Position numbers and translations under genes: made by a program
Assembly (NCBI GenBank): GCA_017302295.1
Contig: JAFLDS010000001.1
Span: 397,771 to 461,770 of the forward strand
Source: Thauera sp.
Lineage (GTDB): Bacteria > Pseudomonadota > Gammaproteobacteria > Burkholderiales > Rhodocyclaceae
Reading direction: 5' to 3'
Length of the DNA: 64,000 bases
Shown: positions 1 to 9,833 of the stretch, piece by piece
How positions within the stretch are numbered: the first letter of the stretch is position 1
How the letters are laid out: each line of letters starts with the position of its first letter
The notes under the pieces: generated by a model
What the model was told of the DNA's origin: nothing
Seen by the model: only the letters and a program-made list of their open reading frames with translations
Database searches by the model: none

Positions 1-27
1 ATCTTCGAGTAGTCATACCCGTCCCTT

Positions 28-627
28 ATGAGCGATCGTGAAATCGATCAGGCGCTTGTCGAGCGTGTGCAGCGCGGCGATAAACAGGCTTTCGGCTTGC
101 TGGTGTCAAAGTACCAGCGCAAGCTGAACAGGCTGTTGTCGCGCCTGATTCGCGATCCCGCCGAAGTGGAGGACGTGGCGCAGGAGACCTTCATCAAGGC
201 ATACCGTGCGCTGGGTTCCTTTCGCGGTGAAAGCGCGTTTTACACCTGGCTTTACCGCATCGGAATCAATACGGCGAAGAACTATCTCGTCTCGCAGGGA
301 CGCAGGGCGCCGACTTCGACGAGTTTCGATTCGGAAGAGGCGGAGAGTTTCGAGGACGGCGAGCAACTGCGCGACATCAACACGCCCGAGCGGCTGTTGA
401 TGACGCGGCAGATCGGCCAGACCGTCGATGAGGCAATGGCGGCGCTGCCAGAGGAATTGCGCACCGCGATCATGCTTCGTGAGTTGGAGGGGCTCAGCTA
501 CGAGGAAATCGCCAGCATCATGGATTGCCCCATCGGGACCGTGCGTTCCCGGATCTTCCGGGCTCGCGAGGCGATTGCTGAACGTCTGCGGCCCTTGCTG
601 GACACAGCCCCGGACAAACGTTGGTAG
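28..627 (+). CDS. rpoE: RNA polymerase sigma-E factor (RpoE/AlgU)
   Basis: ECF-type sigma factor of 199 aa directing core RNA polymerase to envelope-stress promoters. Region 2 is visible around residues 25-90, with the acidic stretch DVAQETFIKAYRALGSF typical of region 2.2. Region 4 is at about 135-185, with the helix-turn-helix segment YEEIASIMDCPIGTVRSR. The start ATG at 28 gives the family's normal N-terminus. It is the first gene of an operon with rseA, rseB, rseC and mucD, the known anti-sigma circuit that holds sigma-E at the membrane until envelope damage. Only 27 bases precede it, so its promoter is not visible. Identity is secure from sequence and context. Confidence 0.96.
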   Translation: MSDREIDQALVERVQRGDKQAFGLLVSKYQRKLNRLLSRLIRDPAEVEDVAQETFIKAYRALGSFRGESAFYTWLYRIGINTAKNYLVSQGRRAPTSTSFDSEEAESFEDGEQLRDINTPERLLMTRQIGQTVDEAMAALPEELRTAIMLRELEGLSYEEIASIMDCPIGTVRSRIFRAREAIAERLRPLLDTAPDKRW

Positions 628-638
628 GACGATTTCGA

Positions 639-1211
639 ATGAAGGACAGACTCTCGGCGCTTCTGGATGGTGATCTGGAAGACCTGGCGGCTCGGCCGGT
701 TCTCGATGGTTTGCAGCGTGATGAGACGCTCAGGCGAGACTGGGCGACCTACTGCCTTATTGGCGACACCCTGCGCGGGGAACCGGTGAATTCTCCGAAT
801 TTTGTCGGTCGTGTGATGGCCGAGCTCGAGCAGGAGCCGACCCGCCTCACGCCGCCCCGGCATGTCGGGGCCGGCGCCGCGAATCAAAGCCCCTGGCGTT
901 CGCTGATGCCGCTCGCGGCGTCGGTGATGGGGGTGGCGGCAGTCGGACTCGTGGCCGCATCGCTTTATTCGGGACAGGAGCAACAGGTCGCCCGGCTCGC
1001 CAAGGTCGTTGGCTCCGCTCCCGGCGTGGTGTTGCCGGCTACGGTGGCGCGTTCTGCGAGTCCCCAGGGGACACCGCCGGCGCCCGCCGCTGATGGCCTG
1101 AACCGCGAGTATGTATTTGCCCATCAGGCGATCGGCGGGGGTGGTCCGGTACCGACCGCGCTTCAGTACGTACGCAGCGTTTCCGATGTGGGCGAGGGCG
1201 CGGGTCGATGA
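639..1211 (+). CDS. rseA: Anti-sigma-E factor RseA/MucA
   Basis: Inner-membrane anti-sigma factor of 190 aa. The cytoplasmic N-terminal domain (residues 1 to about 70) opens with MKDRLSALLDGDLED, the RseA/MucA N-terminal signature that binds sigma-E. One transmembrane helix lies at about residues 89-111, followed by a periplasmic tail that in the family is cut by regulated proteolysis. The ATG at 639 is chosen over an upstream TTG because AGGAC precedes it and it gives the conserved N-terminus. It begins 11 bases after rpoE and its stop overlaps the rseB start (ATGA), implying translational coupling. Confidence 0.9.
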   Translation: MKDRLSALLDGDLEDLAARPVLDGLQRDETLRRDWATYCLIGDTLRGEPVNSPNFVGRVMAELEQEPTRLTPPRHVGAGAANQSPWRSLMPLAASVMGVAAVGLVAASLYSGQEQQVARLAKVVGSAPGVVLPATVARSASPQGTPPAPAADGLNREYVFAHQAIGGGGPVPTALQYVRSVSDVGEGAGR

Positions 1212-2179
1212 GATTCGCTGCGGCTGTGATCGCCCTCTGCGTGATGCTCGCGCAGGGACCCGCCCGCGCCGAACCTCAATCCGATCCGCTGTCCTGGCTT
1301 GGGCGGATCGCCGCGGCGGGGCAGCGCCTGAATTACTCGGGAACCTTCACCTACCAGTCGCGCGGCATGTTCGAGACCTCGCGCATCGCGCATACCGTCG
1401 ATGCGGCGGGCGAGCATGAGCGGCTTGAAGTGCTTGACGGAAGTCCGCGCGAGGTCATCCGTTCCGGCGATGAGGTGCGTTGCGTGCTTCCGGACCAGAA
1501 GATGGTCATCGTCGACCAGCCCGGGGGGCGTCGGGCCTTTCCCGCCCGTCTGCCCGCGGGCTTCGTGAATCTCGCCGAGAGCTACCGCATCCGCAAGGGC
1601 GAGGCGGGGCGCGTCGCGGGCTATGAAGCGCAGTCGATCATCCTCGAGCCGCGCGACGACCTTCGATTCGGGCATGTTCTGTGGGCGGAGGCGCAGTCCG
1701 GCCTGTTGCTCAAGTCGCGCATGCTCGACGAACGGGGCGAGGTCATAGAACAGTTCGCGTTTAATGACGTCCGCATCGGCGTTGCGGTGGATCGCGAGCA
1801 GCTCAAGTCGCGTTTTGTCCATGATCCGGGCTGGCGTGTGGTGAATGCGCGCGGCAGCGAGGTTCCGAAGGATGAAGCGGGCTGGGTGCTGCGATCTTCG
1901 CTGCCGGGTTATGCGCTCATGTCGGTAATGAAAAGGCCGCTCGGACGCGAGCGCGGCGAGGTGATCCACATGGTCTATGGCGACGGGCTGGCCGCGATTT
2001 CCGTGTTCATCGAGCCCCAGGGCACGCAGGGCGCCTCCGGCGCTTCGGCGACGCTGGCGACCGGGGCGATCAACATCTACAAACGCTCAGTGAATGGCCA
2101 TCTCGTCACCGCGCTCGGCGAAGTTCCGTTGCGCGCAGTGCAGAGGGTGGCCGACGGGATCGAGCAGGTGGCGCGTTGA
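1208..2179 (+). CDS. rseB: Periplasmic sigma-E regulator RseB/MucB
   Basis: Soluble periplasmic protein of 323 aa, MucB/RseB family. It starts with a clear signal peptide (MRFAAAVIALCVMLAQGPARA, likely cut near residue 22). The N-terminal large domain is LolA-like and carries the family phrase LNYSGTFTYQSRGMFE; a smaller C-terminal domain follows. In known systems RseB binds the RseA periplasmic tail, shields it from DegS-type protease and releases it on sensing mislocalised lipid or LPS. Start and stop overlap the neighbouring genes (ATGA with rseA; TGATG with rseC). Confidence 0.93.
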   Translation: MRFAAAVIALCVMLAQGPARAEPQSDPLSWLGRIAAAGQRLNYSGTFTYQSRGMFETSRIAHTVDAAGEHERLEVLDGSPREVIRSGDEVRCVLPDQKMVIVDQPGGRRAFPARLPAGFVNLAESYRIRKGEAGRVAGYEAQSIILEPRDDLRFGHVLWAEAQSGLLLKSRMLDERGEVIEQFAFNDVRIGVAVDREQLKSRFVHDPGWRVVNARGSEVPKDEAGWVLRSSLPGYALMSVMKRPLGRERGEVIHMVYGDGLAAISVFIEPQGTQGASGASATLATGAINIYKRSVNGHLVTALGEVPLRAVQRVADGIEQVAR

Positions 2180-2655
2180 TGGAAGCCATGGCGCGCGTCG
2201 AGCGCATTGCCGACGGCAGGCTCTGGGTGAAGGTGAATGACCATGGGGGTGGCTGTGGCCGCTGTGACGAGCCGGGCGGCTGTCGCTCGGTGCAGATCAC
2301 GCACGCCTTCGGCTTGCCGCGAGACGAGTTCTCCTTGCCGCTGGTGGCGGGCGTCGAGGCGGGGGACCGGCTGCGCGTCTCGATTCCCGAAGGCGGGCCG
2401 TTGCGCGCGGCCCTGGCGAGCTACGGTCTGGGTGTAGTCCTGCTGCTGGCCGGCGCTGCGCTCGGAGCCACGCAGGGCGTCGGCGCGGATGCGGACCTTC
2501 ATGCCGCCGTTGGCGCGGTCATCGGGCTTGTTGCCGCGGCGGCGATCAACCGGCTGCTGGCGCGAAGCCGGTGGTGGCGCGGAAGCCTGCGCCTGGAAGT
2601 CGTGGCGGAGGAGGTTTGCGTCCGAAGCAGCCCCGCCGAGATGCGAAAGGGATGA
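2179..2655 (+). CDS. rseC: RseC/MucC-family membrane protein
   Basis: Inner-membrane protein of 158 aa. The N-terminal part has a cysteine cluster (C26, C29, C35; GGCGRCDEPGGC) typical of the RseC/MucC family, and two hydrophobic helices follow at about 78-98 and 108-127. Homologues act in sigma-E modulation and in reduction of SoxR through the Rsx complex; no Rsx genes are visible here, so only the envelope-stress link is supported by context. ATG at 2179 is preferred to TTG at 2176 because it shares its A with the rseB stop codon. Its stop overlaps the mucD start. Confidence 0.88.
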   Translation: MEAMARVERIADGRLWVKVNDHGGGCGRCDEPGGCRSVQITHAFGLPRDEFSLPLVAGVEAGDRLRVSIPEGGPLRAALASYGLGVVLLLAGAALGATQGVGADADLHAAVGAVIGLVAAAAINRLLARSRWWRGSLRLEVVAEEVCVRSSPAEMRKG

Positions 2656-4079
2656 GTGTGACATCGATGTTTCGTCTGTTGTTGGGGTGGCTGGCGTTCG
2701 CGCTCGTTGGTGGTGCCGCGGCGGCGACGTCCGTGGCGAATCTTCCCGATTTCACCAGCCTGGTGGAGCGCCAGGGTATCGCGGTGGTCAACATCAGCAC
2801 CTCGCAGGCGCGTGGCAAGCACCCGCAGATTCCGTTTCCCGGGCTCGACGAGTCCGATCCGATGTTCGATTTCTTCCGGCGCTTCATTCCCAAGCACCCG
2901 GAAATCCCCCAGTTCGCTCCCGACAACCAGTCACTCGGCTCGGGCTTCATCATCAGCGCGGACGGATACATCCTGACCAATGCGCACGTCGTTGAAGACG
3001 CGGAAGAAATCGTCGTCAGGCTCGCAGACAAGCGCGAGTTCCGCGCCAAGGTCATCGGTGCCGACGCGCGCAGCGACGTGGCGCTCATCCGGATCGAGGC
3101 CAGCGGTCTGCCCAAGGTCGTGTTCGGCGACCCGGAACGCCTGAAGGTAGGCGAATGGGTGGTGGCGATCGGTTCGCCTTTCGGCTTCGAACAGTCGGTG
3201 ACGGCCGGCATCGTCAGCGCCAAGGGGCGCAGTCTGCCCGACGAGAATTTCGTCCCTTTCATCCAGACCGACGTCGCGATCAATCCGGGTAACTCCGGCG
3301 GCCCGCTGTTCAATCTGAAGGGCGAGGTGGTCGGGATCAACTCGCAGATCTACAGCCGTACCGGCGGCTTCATGGGGCTGTCCTTCGCCATTCCGATCGA
3401 CGTGGCGATGGACGTGCAGCAGCAGCTGCGCACCCACGGCAAGGTTCAGCGCGGGCGCATCGGGGTGGCGATTCAGGAAGTCACCCGCGATCTGGCCGAT
3501 GGCTTCGGCCTTCCGCGTGCGGCGGGGGCCCTGGTGAGCGCAGTCGAGCCGGACAGTCCGGCGGCGCGCGCCGGCGTCGAGCAGGGCGATGTCATCGTCC
3601 GCTTCGACGGGCGCAACGTGGAGAATTCGAATGACCTGCCGCGGATCGTAGCCGGTGTTCGGCCTGGGGCCAAGGTGGGCGTACAGGTCTATCGCAGCGG
3701 CACGTCTCGCGATCTCACGATCACGGTGGGCGAATGGCAGGATGGTACATCCGGGCGTCAGCGCAGCACGCCCCCCAGGTCGCAGGCCGCTCCCAACCGG
3801 CTCGGGCTTGCGCTCGCACCGCCAACGCCGGTGCAGCGCAGGGAGCGCGGCATCGAGCAGGGCCTCGTCGTCGAGCGTGCAGTGGGCGCGGCTGCTCGCG
3901 CCGAGATTCGCGAGGGGGATGTGGTGCTTGCGCTGGTCCTCGGCGGGCGGCAGAACCCTCTGAAGTCGGTGGAGGAGTTCAATCGGCTGGTTTCCGGCCT
4001 TAAGGAGGGCCAACAGGTCACCTTGCTGGTGAAGCGCGGCGAGGCGACTTCCTACGTCAGCCTCCGGGCGGACAAGTAG
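2652..4079 (+). CDS. mucD: DegP/MucD-family periplasmic serine protease
   Basis: HtrA-type protease and chaperone of 475 aa that degrades misfolded envelope proteins. A signal peptide covers about residues 1-25. The S1C catalytic triad is visible as H112 (TNAHVVEDA), D142 (ARSDVALIRI) and S215 (NPGNSGGPL). Two PDZ domains follow at about 265-350 and 380-470. The ATG at 2652 overlaps the rseC stop (ATGA); an upstream in-frame start would lie inside rseC and add a non-secretory extension. Position at the end of the sigma-E operon is as in MucD of pseudomonads and other betaproteobacteria. Confidence 0.94.
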   Translation: MSVTSMFRLLLGWLAFALVGGAAAATSVANLPDFTSLVERQGIAVVNISTSQARGKHPQIPFPGLDESDPMFDFFRRFIPKHPEIPQFAPDNQSLGSGFIISADGYILTNAHVVEDAEEIVVRLADKREFRAKVIGADARSDVALIRIEASGLPKVVFGDPERLKVGEWVVAIGSPFGFEQSVTAGIVSAKGRSLPDENFVPFIQTDVAINPGNSGGPLFNLKGEVVGINSQIYSRTGGFMGLSFAIPIDVAMDVQQQLRTHGKVQRGRIGVAIQEVTRDLADGFGLPRAAGALVSAVEPDSPAARAGVEQGDVIVRFDGRNVENSNDLPRIVAGVRPGAKVGVQVYRSGTSRDLTITVGEWQDGTSGRQRSTPPRSQAAPNRLGLALAPPTPVQRRERGIEQGLVVERAVGAAARAEIREGDVVLALVLGGRQNPLKSVEEFNRLVSGLKEGQQVTLLVKRGEATSYVSLRADK

Positions 4080-4082
4080 CCG

Positions 4083-4364
4083 ATGATGTCGCGCGCGGCG
4101 GGGCGGCCTCGCACCTTCACGGTGATGAGCCGCGAGTGGTGCCACCTCTGCCATGAGCTGCTCGATGAGCTCAAGCCGATCGCCGACGAGTTCGGATGGT
4201 CGATCGAAGTGTTCGATGTCGATCAGGACGCCGAACTCGAAGAGAAGTGGAACGAGCTGGTTCCGGTCTTGCTGCATGGCGGCACCGAGCTTTGCCATTA
4301 CCATCTCGACGCGGTGGCCGTCCGTGCCTATTGCGCGGGTTTTCCGCTAGAATCCGGCACTTGA
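4083..4364 (+). CDS. Glutaredoxin-like (DUF836) thioredoxin-fold protein
   Basis: Small protein of 93 aa with a thioredoxin-fold redox motif C20-H-L-C23 ([15 protein letters not shown]), followed by a beta strand and a VPVLL cis-proline segment, as in the DUF836/glutaredoxin-2-like family. It starts three bases after the mucD stop, so it is the last gene of the sigma-E operon, just before a terminator. The gene is commonly found between mucD and lepA in betaproteobacteria. Its redox partner is unknown; a disulfide-handling role in envelope stress is inferred from position only. Confidence 0.85.
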   Translation: MMSRAAGRPRTFTVMSREWCHLCHELLDELKPIADEFGWSIEVFDVDQDAELEEKWNELVPVLLHGGTELCHYHLDAVAVRAYCAGFPLESGT

Positions 4365-4384
4365 CGTCGCCAACCAATCGAAAC

Positions 4385-4411
4385 CGGGTGCTGCAAGGCA
4401 CCCGTTTTGTT
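4385..4411 (+). terminator. Rho-independent terminator of the sigma-E operon, abutting lepA
   Basis: A perfect 7-bp stem (CGGGTGC / GCACCCG, loop TGCAAG) is followed by TTTTGTT. It ends only about five bases before the lepA start codon, so it both closes the sigma-E operon and sits in the lepA leader. Confidence 0.8.
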
Positions 4412-4416
4412 ATCGC

Positions 4417-6213
4417 ATGCAGCACATAAGAAACTTTTCCATCATCGCCCACATCGACCACGGCAAATCCACGCTGGCGGATCGTCTGATTCAATTCTGC
4501 GGCGGGCTGTCCGAACGCGAGATGGAAGCCCAGGTGCTCGACTCGATGGACATCGAGCGCGAACGCGGCATCACCATCAAGGCCCAGACCGCCGCGCTGC
4601 ACTACAAGGCAAAGGACGGCAAGGTCTACAACCTGAACCTCATCGACACGCCGGGACACGTCGACTTTTCCTACGAGGTCAGCCGTTCGCTGGCCGCGTG
4701 CGAGGGTGCGCTGCTCGTCGTCGATGCCTCGCAGGGCGTCGAGGCGCAGACGGTGGCCAACTGCTACACCGCGCTCGATCTCGACGTCGAGGTGGTGCCG
4801 GTGCTGAACAAGATCGACCTGCCTGCGGCCGATCCGGAAAATGCCCGCGGCGAAATCGAGGACGTGATCGGCGTCGATGCCTCCGAAGCCATCCTGTGCT
4901 CGGCCAAGACGGGTCTGGGCATCGAGGACGTGCTGGAGGCTATCGTCGCCAAGGTCCCGGCGCCCAGGGGCGAGGCGGACGGGCCGCTGAAGGCGCTGAT
5001 CATCGACTCGTGGTTCGACAACTACGTCGGCGTCGTGATGCTGGTGCGGGTGGTCGACGGCGGGTTGAAGCCCAAGGACCGCATCCTGCTGATGTCGTCC
5101 GGCGCACAGTATCCGTGCGAACAGGTCGGCGTGTTCACGCCGAAGTCCGTCGGCCGCGACCAGTTGTCGGCGGGCGAGGTCGGTTTCGTCATTGCCGGCA
5201 TCAAGGAACTCGAAGCGGCCAAGGTCGGCGACACCATCACGCTCGCCAGCCGCCCGGCCACCGAACCCTTGCCGGGTTTCAAGGAGATCAAGCCGCAGGT
5301 GTTTGCCGGCCTGTATCCGGTCGAGTCGAGCGAGTACGACCAGCTGCGTGATTCGCTCGAGAAGCTGCGCCTCAACGACGCCTCGCTGCAGTTCGAGCCG
5401 GAAGTGTCGCAGGCGCTCGGCTTCGGCTTCCGCTGTGGCTTCCTCGGCCTGCTGCACATGGATATCGTGCAGGAGCGGCTCGAGCGCGAGTTCGACATGG
5501 ATCTCATCACCACCGCGCCGACGGTGGTGTACGAGGTCGTCATGAACAGTGGCGAGGTGATCCACGTCGAGAACCCGGCCAAGCTGCCGGAAGTCGGCAA
5601 GTTCGCCGAGATCCGCGAGCCCATCATCACCGCGACCATCTTCCTGCCGCAGGACTACGTCGGGCCGGTCATCACGCTGTGCAACCAGAAGCGCGGCACG
5701 CAGGTGGACATGCGCTACCACGGCCGCCAGGTGCAGCTGATCTACGACATGCCGATGAACGAGGTCGTGATGGACTTCTTCGACAAGCTGAAGTCGGTGT
5801 CGCGCGGCTACGCCTCGCTCGACTATGAATTCAAGGAGTACCGCACCGCCGATCTGGTCAAGCTGGACCTGATGGTGGGCGGCGAGAAAGTTGATGCGCT
5901 GTCGGTCATCGTGCATCGCTCGAGCGCGCAGTATCGCGGCCGCGAGCTGGCGTCCAAGCTGCGTGGCCTGATTCCGCGGCAGATGTTCGATGTCGCGGTG
6001 CAGGCCGCGATCGGCTCCCACATCATCGCCCGCGAAACCATCAAGGCCTTGCGCAAGAACGTGCTGGCGAAGTGCTATGGCGGCGACATCACGCGGAAGA
6101 AGAAGCTGCTCGAGAAGCAGAAGGAAGGCAAGAAGCGCATGAAGCAGGTGGGCAACGTGGAGATCCCGCAGGAAGCCTTCCTCGCCGTCTTGCGCGTCGA
6201 GGACGGCAAGTAG
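4417..6213 (+). CDS. lepA: Elongation factor 4 (LepA), ribosome back-translocase GTPase
   Basis: Translational GTPase of 598 aa, the normal length. G1 (AHIDHGKST, near residues 11-19), G3 (DTPGHVD) and G4 (NKID) are all present, followed by EF-G-like domains II, III and V and the LepA-specific C-terminal domain with basic KRMKQVG near the end. LepA acts on stalled or mis-translocated ribosomes. No strong Shine-Dalgarno is visible in the few bases between the terminator and the ATG at 4417. lepB follows after 70 bases, the usual order. Confidence 0.97.
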   Translation: MQHIRNFSIIAHIDHGKSTLADRLIQFCGGLSEREMEAQVLDSMDIERERGITIKAQTAALHYKAKDGKVYNLNLIDTPGHVDFSYEVSRSLAACEGALLVVDASQGVEAQTVANCYTALDLDVEVVPVLNKIDLPAADPENARGEIEDVIGVDASEAILCSAKTGLGIEDVLEAIVAKVPAPRGEADGPLKALIIDSWFDNYVGVVMLVRVVDGGLKPKDRILLMSSGAQYPCEQVGVFTPKSVGRDQLSAGEVGFVIAGIKELEAAKVGDTITLASRPATEPLPGFKEIKPQVFAGLYPVESSEYDQLRDSLEKLRLNDASLQFEPEVSQALGFGFRCGFLGLLHMDIVQERLEREFDMDLITTAPTVVYEVVMNSGEVIHVENPAKLPEVGKFAEIREPIITATIFLPQDYVGPVITLCNQKRGTQVDMRYHGRQVQLIYDMPMNEVVMDFFDKLKSVSRGYASLDYEFKEYRTADLVKLDLMVGGEKVDALSVIVHRSSAQYRGRELASKLRGLIPRQMFDVAVQAAIGSHIIARETIKALRKNVLAKCYGGDITRKKKLLEKQKEGKKRMKQVGNVEIPQEAFLAVLRVEDGK

Positions 6214-6283
6214 GCAGGGTCGTCCTGCCGTTCCCTGTCCTTTCGCTCGCCCCTTTCCCCTTCCAAGCTGCGCCGGAGTCCGT

Positions 6284-7072
6284 GTGAACTTTGCCCTCAT
6301 CCTCTTCCTCCTGCTCGTCGCCACCGGCGTGCTGTGGGTCATCGACCACTTTTTCGCCCGCAAGCAGCGCGCGCCCGGTGCACCGGCGCCTTGGTGGGTG
6401 GAATACGGGGCGAGCTTCTTCCCGGTGATCCTGATCGTTTTCGGACTGCGCTCCTTCATCGTCGAGCCGTTCAAGATTCCCTCCGGTTCGATGATCCCCA
6501 CGCTGCTGGTGGGCGACTTCATCCTGGTCAACAAGTGGACCTACGGCATTCGCCTGCCGGTGATCAACAAGAAGATCATCGAGGTCAATCAGCCCAAGCG
6601 TGGCGAGGTCATGGTGTTCCGCTACCCGGCCGACCCCTCGCTCGACTACATCAAGCGTGTTGTCGGCCTGCCGGGCGACACCGTCGAATACATCGACAAG
6701 CGGCTGACCGTGAATGAGAACGTGGTGCCGCTCAGCGAGTCGGGCAACTATCTGCACCCCGACCGACTGTATTACTCGCCGAAGTACACGGAGAAGCTGG
6801 GGGAAGTGGAGCATTCGGTGCTGATCGAGCGCGATGCCCCGGCATTCGTGCCGCAGGTCATGAATTTTCCGGGGCGCGGGAACTGCACCTATACTGCGCG
6901 TGGCGTTCGCTGCACCGTGCCAGAGGGGCATTACTTCGTGATGGGTGACAATCGCGACGCCAGCAGCGACAGTCGGGTATGGGGCTTTGTCCCGGACGCG
7001 AACATCGTCGGGCGAGCCTTCTTCATCTGGTTCAACTTCAACGACATGAAGCGGATCGGTGGTTTCCACTAA
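6284..7072 (+). CDS. lepB: Signal peptidase I
   Basis: Inner-membrane peptidase of 262 aa that removes signal peptides from exported proteins. Two N-terminal transmembrane segments are seen (about residues 2-22 and 45-60). The catalytic serine is S69 in PSGSMIPTL and the general-base lysine is K124 in YIKRVVGLPGD; the late MGDNRDASSDSR box is intact. The start is GTG at 6284. The lepA-lepB pairing is the classical arrangement. Confidence 0.95.
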   Translation: MNFALILFLLLVATGVLWVIDHFFARKQRAPGAPAPWWVEYGASFFPVILIVFGLRSFIVEPFKIPSGSMIPTLLVGDFILVNKWTYGIRLPVINKKIIEVNQPKRGEVMVFRYPADPSLDYIKRVVGLPGDTVEYIDKRLTVNENVVPLSESGNYLHPDRLYYSPKYTEKLGEVEHSVLIERDAPAFVPQVMNFPGRGNCTYTARGVRCTVPEGHYFVMGDNRDASSDSRVWGFVPDANIVGRAFFIWFNFNDMKRIGGFH

Positions 7073-7088
7073 GGATCGGAGTCCATAC

Positions 7089-7451
7089 ATGGATATCAAA
7101 CGACAATCCGGCCTCAGCCTGATCAGCGTGCTGATCGTGGGCGGCTTGGCTGCTTTCGTCATCCTGATCGGCTTTCGGACCGTTCCCGCGGTCAATGAGT
7201 ACATTGCGCTCAAGCGCATCATCGGCGTGCTCGTCACCGAGGGCGAGAACGGTGCATCTGTCACCGACCTGCGTCGCAGTTTCGACCGGCGGCGCGAAGT
7301 CGACGACATCACCAGTGTCACCGGTGCTGATCTGGACATCTCGAAGGATGGCAGCAAGACCGAGATCGAGGTCGAATATTCCCGCAAGGTGCCGGTGGCG
7401 GGCAATGTGAGCCTGCTCATCGACTTCCGCGCCTCGAGCGCGGTTCGCTGA
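7089..7451 (+). CDS. DUF4845 family membrane protein
   Basis: Protein of 120 aa with a pilin-like or anchor N-terminus: a short basic head and one hydrophobic helix (about residues 9-30, ending [10 protein letters not shown]), then a soluble domain. DUF4845 proteins sit between lepB and rnc in many beta- and gammaproteobacteria and have no established function. ATG at 7089 is chosen over an upstream start because GGAG lies before it and the N-terminus matches the family layout. Five bases separate it from rnc. Confidence 0.85.
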   Translation: MDIKRQSGLSLISVLIVGGLAAFVILIGFRTVPAVNEYIALKRIIGVLVTEGENGASVTDLRRSFDRRREVDDITSVTGADLDISKDGSKTEIEVEYSRKVPVAGNVSLLIDFRASSAVR

Positions 7452-7455
7452 ATCG

Positions 7456-8127
7456 ATGTCACTCGAGCGCTTGCAGCGTGAACTCGGGCATGAGTTCCGT
7501 GACGGAACCCTGCTGCGGCAGGCGCTCACGCATCGCAGTTTCGGCCAGCCGAACAACGAACGGCTTGAATTCCTCGGCGACAGCGTCCTCAATTGCGTGG
7601 TGGCGATCGCACTTTTCGCGCGCTTTGGCGCATTGAACGAAGGCCAGTTGTCGCGCGCGCGCGCCTCGCTGGTTTGCCAGGACGCACTGCATCGCATCGC
7701 ATCCGGACTCGATCTTGGCGATCATCTGCTCCTGGGCGAGGGCGAACTGAAATCGGGTGGTGCGCGACGCCCGTCCATCCTGGCCGACGCGGTCGAGGCC
7801 ATCTTTGCGGCTGTTTACCTCGACGCAGGTTTCGAGGCTGCGAAGGGTGTGGTCGACCGGCTATACGTGCCGCTGCTGAACGAGATCGACCCGCGCAAGC
7901 CGGCGAAGGACCCCAAGACGGCGCTGCAGGAGTTGCTGCAGGGGCGCAAGCTGGCGCTGCCGGTGTATTCGATGCAGCAGGTGCTCGGCGAGGCCCATGC
8001 GCAGGAGTTCGAAGTTGCCTGCGAAGTCGCCAAGCTTGGAATCCGTACCCTCGGACGCGGTGCCAGCCGGCGCGCGGCCGAACAGCAGTCGGCCGAACTT
8101 GCGCTGGCGGAGTTGAAGAAGAAATGA
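7456..8127 (+). CDS. rnc: Ribonuclease III
   Basis: Double-strand-specific endoribonuclease of 223 aa, used in rRNA processing and mRNA turnover. The catalytic signature [11 protein letters not shown] is at about residues 36-46 and a double-stranded RNA-binding domain occupies about 150-223 ([14 protein letters not shown]). Its last bases overlap the era start (ATGA), a conserved rnc-era coupling. Confidence 0.96.
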   Translation: MSLERLQRELGHEFRDGTLLRQALTHRSFGQPNNERLEFLGDSVLNCVVAIALFARFGALNEGQLSRARASLVCQDALHRIASGLDLGDHLLLGEGELKSGGARRPSILADAVEAIFAAVYLDAGFEAAKGVVDRLYVPLLNEIDPRKPAKDPKTALQELLQGRKLALPVYSMQQVLGEAHAQEFEVACEVAKLGIRTLGRGASRRAAEQQSAELALAELKKK

Positions 8128-9038
8128 GCGACATGAATCAGTCGGATCAGTCGGCGGCGGGTTTTCGCTGTGGCTTCGTGGCGATCGTAGGCCGGCCCAA
8201 CGTCGGCAAGTCGACGCTGCTGAACCGGCTCATCGGCCAGAAGATCAGCATCGTCTCGAGCAAGGCACAGACGACGCGCCACCGCGTCACCGGCATCCTG
8301 ACCAACGACGACGCGCAGTTCGTGTTCGTCGATACGCCGGGTTTCCAGACCCATCACCGCAACGCGCTGAACCGCACGATGAACCGCACCGTGTCCCAGG
8401 TGCTGGCCGACGTCGATCTGGTGTTCTTCGTCATCGAGGCGGGTCGCTTCGGCGAGGACGATCGCAAGGTGCTGGAAGTGATTCCGGCCGATGCGCGCGT
8501 GGTGCTGGTGATCAACAAGGTTGACTTGCTGAAGGACAAGGCGCGCTTGTTGCCTTTCATCGACGAGGTGCGCGCCTTGCGCGATTTCGTCGAGATCGTG
8601 CCGCTGTCGGCCGAGCGCGGCCGCAACGTCGAGGCGCTCGTCACCGCAGCAACGCCGCTCCTGCCCGAAGGCGACGCGATGTACGGCGAGGACGAGGTCA
8701 CCGACCGCAGCGAGCGCTTCCTGGCAGCTGAGTTTCTGCGCGAGAAGCTCTTCCGCCTGCTGGGCGACGAGCTGCCCTACGGCATCGCGGTAGAGATCGA
8801 GAAATTCGAAGTTGAAGGCAACCTGCGCCGCGTCTTTGCTGCGGTCATCGTGGACAAGCCCGGGCACAAGGGCATCGTCATCGGTAAGGGTGGCGAGAAG
8901 CTCAAGCGCATCTCGTCCGAGGCGCGCGTCGAGCTCGAGAAGCTGTTCGACGGCAAGGTGTATCTGGAGGTCTGGGTCAAGGTCAAGAGCGGCTGGACGG
9001 ACGACGAGCGCGCGCTGAAGAGCCTGGGCTACGAATAA
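8124..9038 (+). CDS. era: GTPase Era
   Basis: Ras-like GTPase of 304 aa that binds 16S rRNA and assists 30S assembly. G1 is at residues 23-31 (GRPNVGKST), G3 is DTPGF, G4 is NKVD, and the C-terminal KH RNA-binding domain includes [17 protein letters not shown]. Start at 8124 overlaps the rnc stop; a second Met three codons later is possible. Part of the lepA-lepB-rnc-era-recO-pdxJ-acpS block. Confidence 0.96.
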   Translation: MSDMNQSDQSAAGFRCGFVAIVGRPNVGKSTLLNRLIGQKISIVSSKAQTTRHRVTGILTNDDAQFVFVDTPGFQTHHRNALNRTMNRTVSQVLADVDLVFFVIEAGRFGEDDRKVLEVIPADARVVLVINKVDLLKDKARLLPFIDEVRALRDFVEIVPLSAERGRNVEALVTAATPLLPEGDAMYGEDEVTDRSERFLAAEFLREKLFRLLGDELPYGIAVEIEKFEVEGNLRRVFAAVIVDKPGHKGIVIGKGGEKLKRISSEARVELEKLFDGKVYLEVWVKVKSGWTDDERALKSLGYE

Positions 9039-9089
9039 GCCCGGCGCGCCCGAGCGTCATCCGCCCCCCGCTTAACGGTTCGCCAGGCC

Positions 9090-9833
9090 GTGGCTACCCG
9101 ACAACGCATCGAGCAGCAGCCCGCCTGGGTTCTGCATACGCTGCCGTGGCGCGAAACGAGCCTCATCGTCGAGGTGCTGTCGCGCGATCACGGCCGGGTT
9201 GCGCTGGTTGCCAAAGGCGCGCGCCGGCCGCTTTCGGTGCTGCGCGGCGTGCTGATGGCTTTCCAGCCGTTGCTGGTGGACTGGTCCGGTGGCGGCGAGG
9301 TCAAGACGCTGGTGCGCGCGGAGTGGCAGGGCGGCCAGCCGCTTCTGACCGGGCGCGCACTGATCTGCGGCTACTACCTCAACGAATTGCTGATCCGCCT
9401 GACCGCGCGAGAGGATGCACACCCGCGACTGTTCGAAGCCTATGCGACCGCTGTCGCTGCGCTGGGCCGGGGCGAGCCCGTTCCTCCGCTGCTACGCCGT
9501 TTCGAACTCGCGCTGCTGCAGGAACTGGGCTATGGGCTGGGACTCGATGCCGAGGGAGACAGCGGCGATCCGATTCGCCCGGAAGGGCAGTATCTTTACG
9601 TCGTGGAGCGCGGCGCGTTGCCGATCGAATCCGTCGGCGGCGACGAGCCGGACATATCGGGCGAGCAGATGGTCGTCAGCGGGCAGGTGTTGCTCGACAT
9701 GGAGGCAGGCGATTTTTCGCGCGCCGAGACGCTGGGACAATCCAAGCTGTTGTTGCGCGTACTCATCAACCATTACCTCGGCGGGCAGCCGCTGCAGTCG
9801 CGCCGGGTCCTGAAGGAGATAGCTGAACTGTGA
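9090..9833 (+). CDS. recO: DNA repair protein RecO
   Basis: RecF-pathway mediator of 247 aa that helps load RecA on SSB-coated DNA. The N-terminal OB fold opens with the typical [21 protein letters not shown] and a helical C-terminal domain follows. Start is GTG at 9090. The stop overlaps the pdxJ start (GTGA). The cysteine zinc motif of some RecO proteins is not obvious, as in many proteobacterial members. Confidence 0.92.
   Translation: MATRQRIEQQPAWVLHTLPWRETSLIVEVLSRDHGRVALVAKGARRPLSVLRGVLMAFQPLLVDWSGGGEVKTLVRAEWQGGQPLLTGRALICGYYLNELLIRLTAREDAHPRLFEAYATAVAALGRGEPVPPLLRRFELALLQELGYGLGLDAEGDSGDPIRPEGQYLYVVERGALPIESVGGDEPDISGEQMVVSGQVLLDMEAGDFSRAETLGQSKLLLRVLINHYLGGQPLQSRRVLKEIAEL

Noticed and set aside
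4171-6534. 787-aa open frame antisense to lepA/lepB
   Set aside because: High G+C makes long antisense frames common; translation is His/Arg/Leu-rich without motifs, and lepA/lepB are certain.
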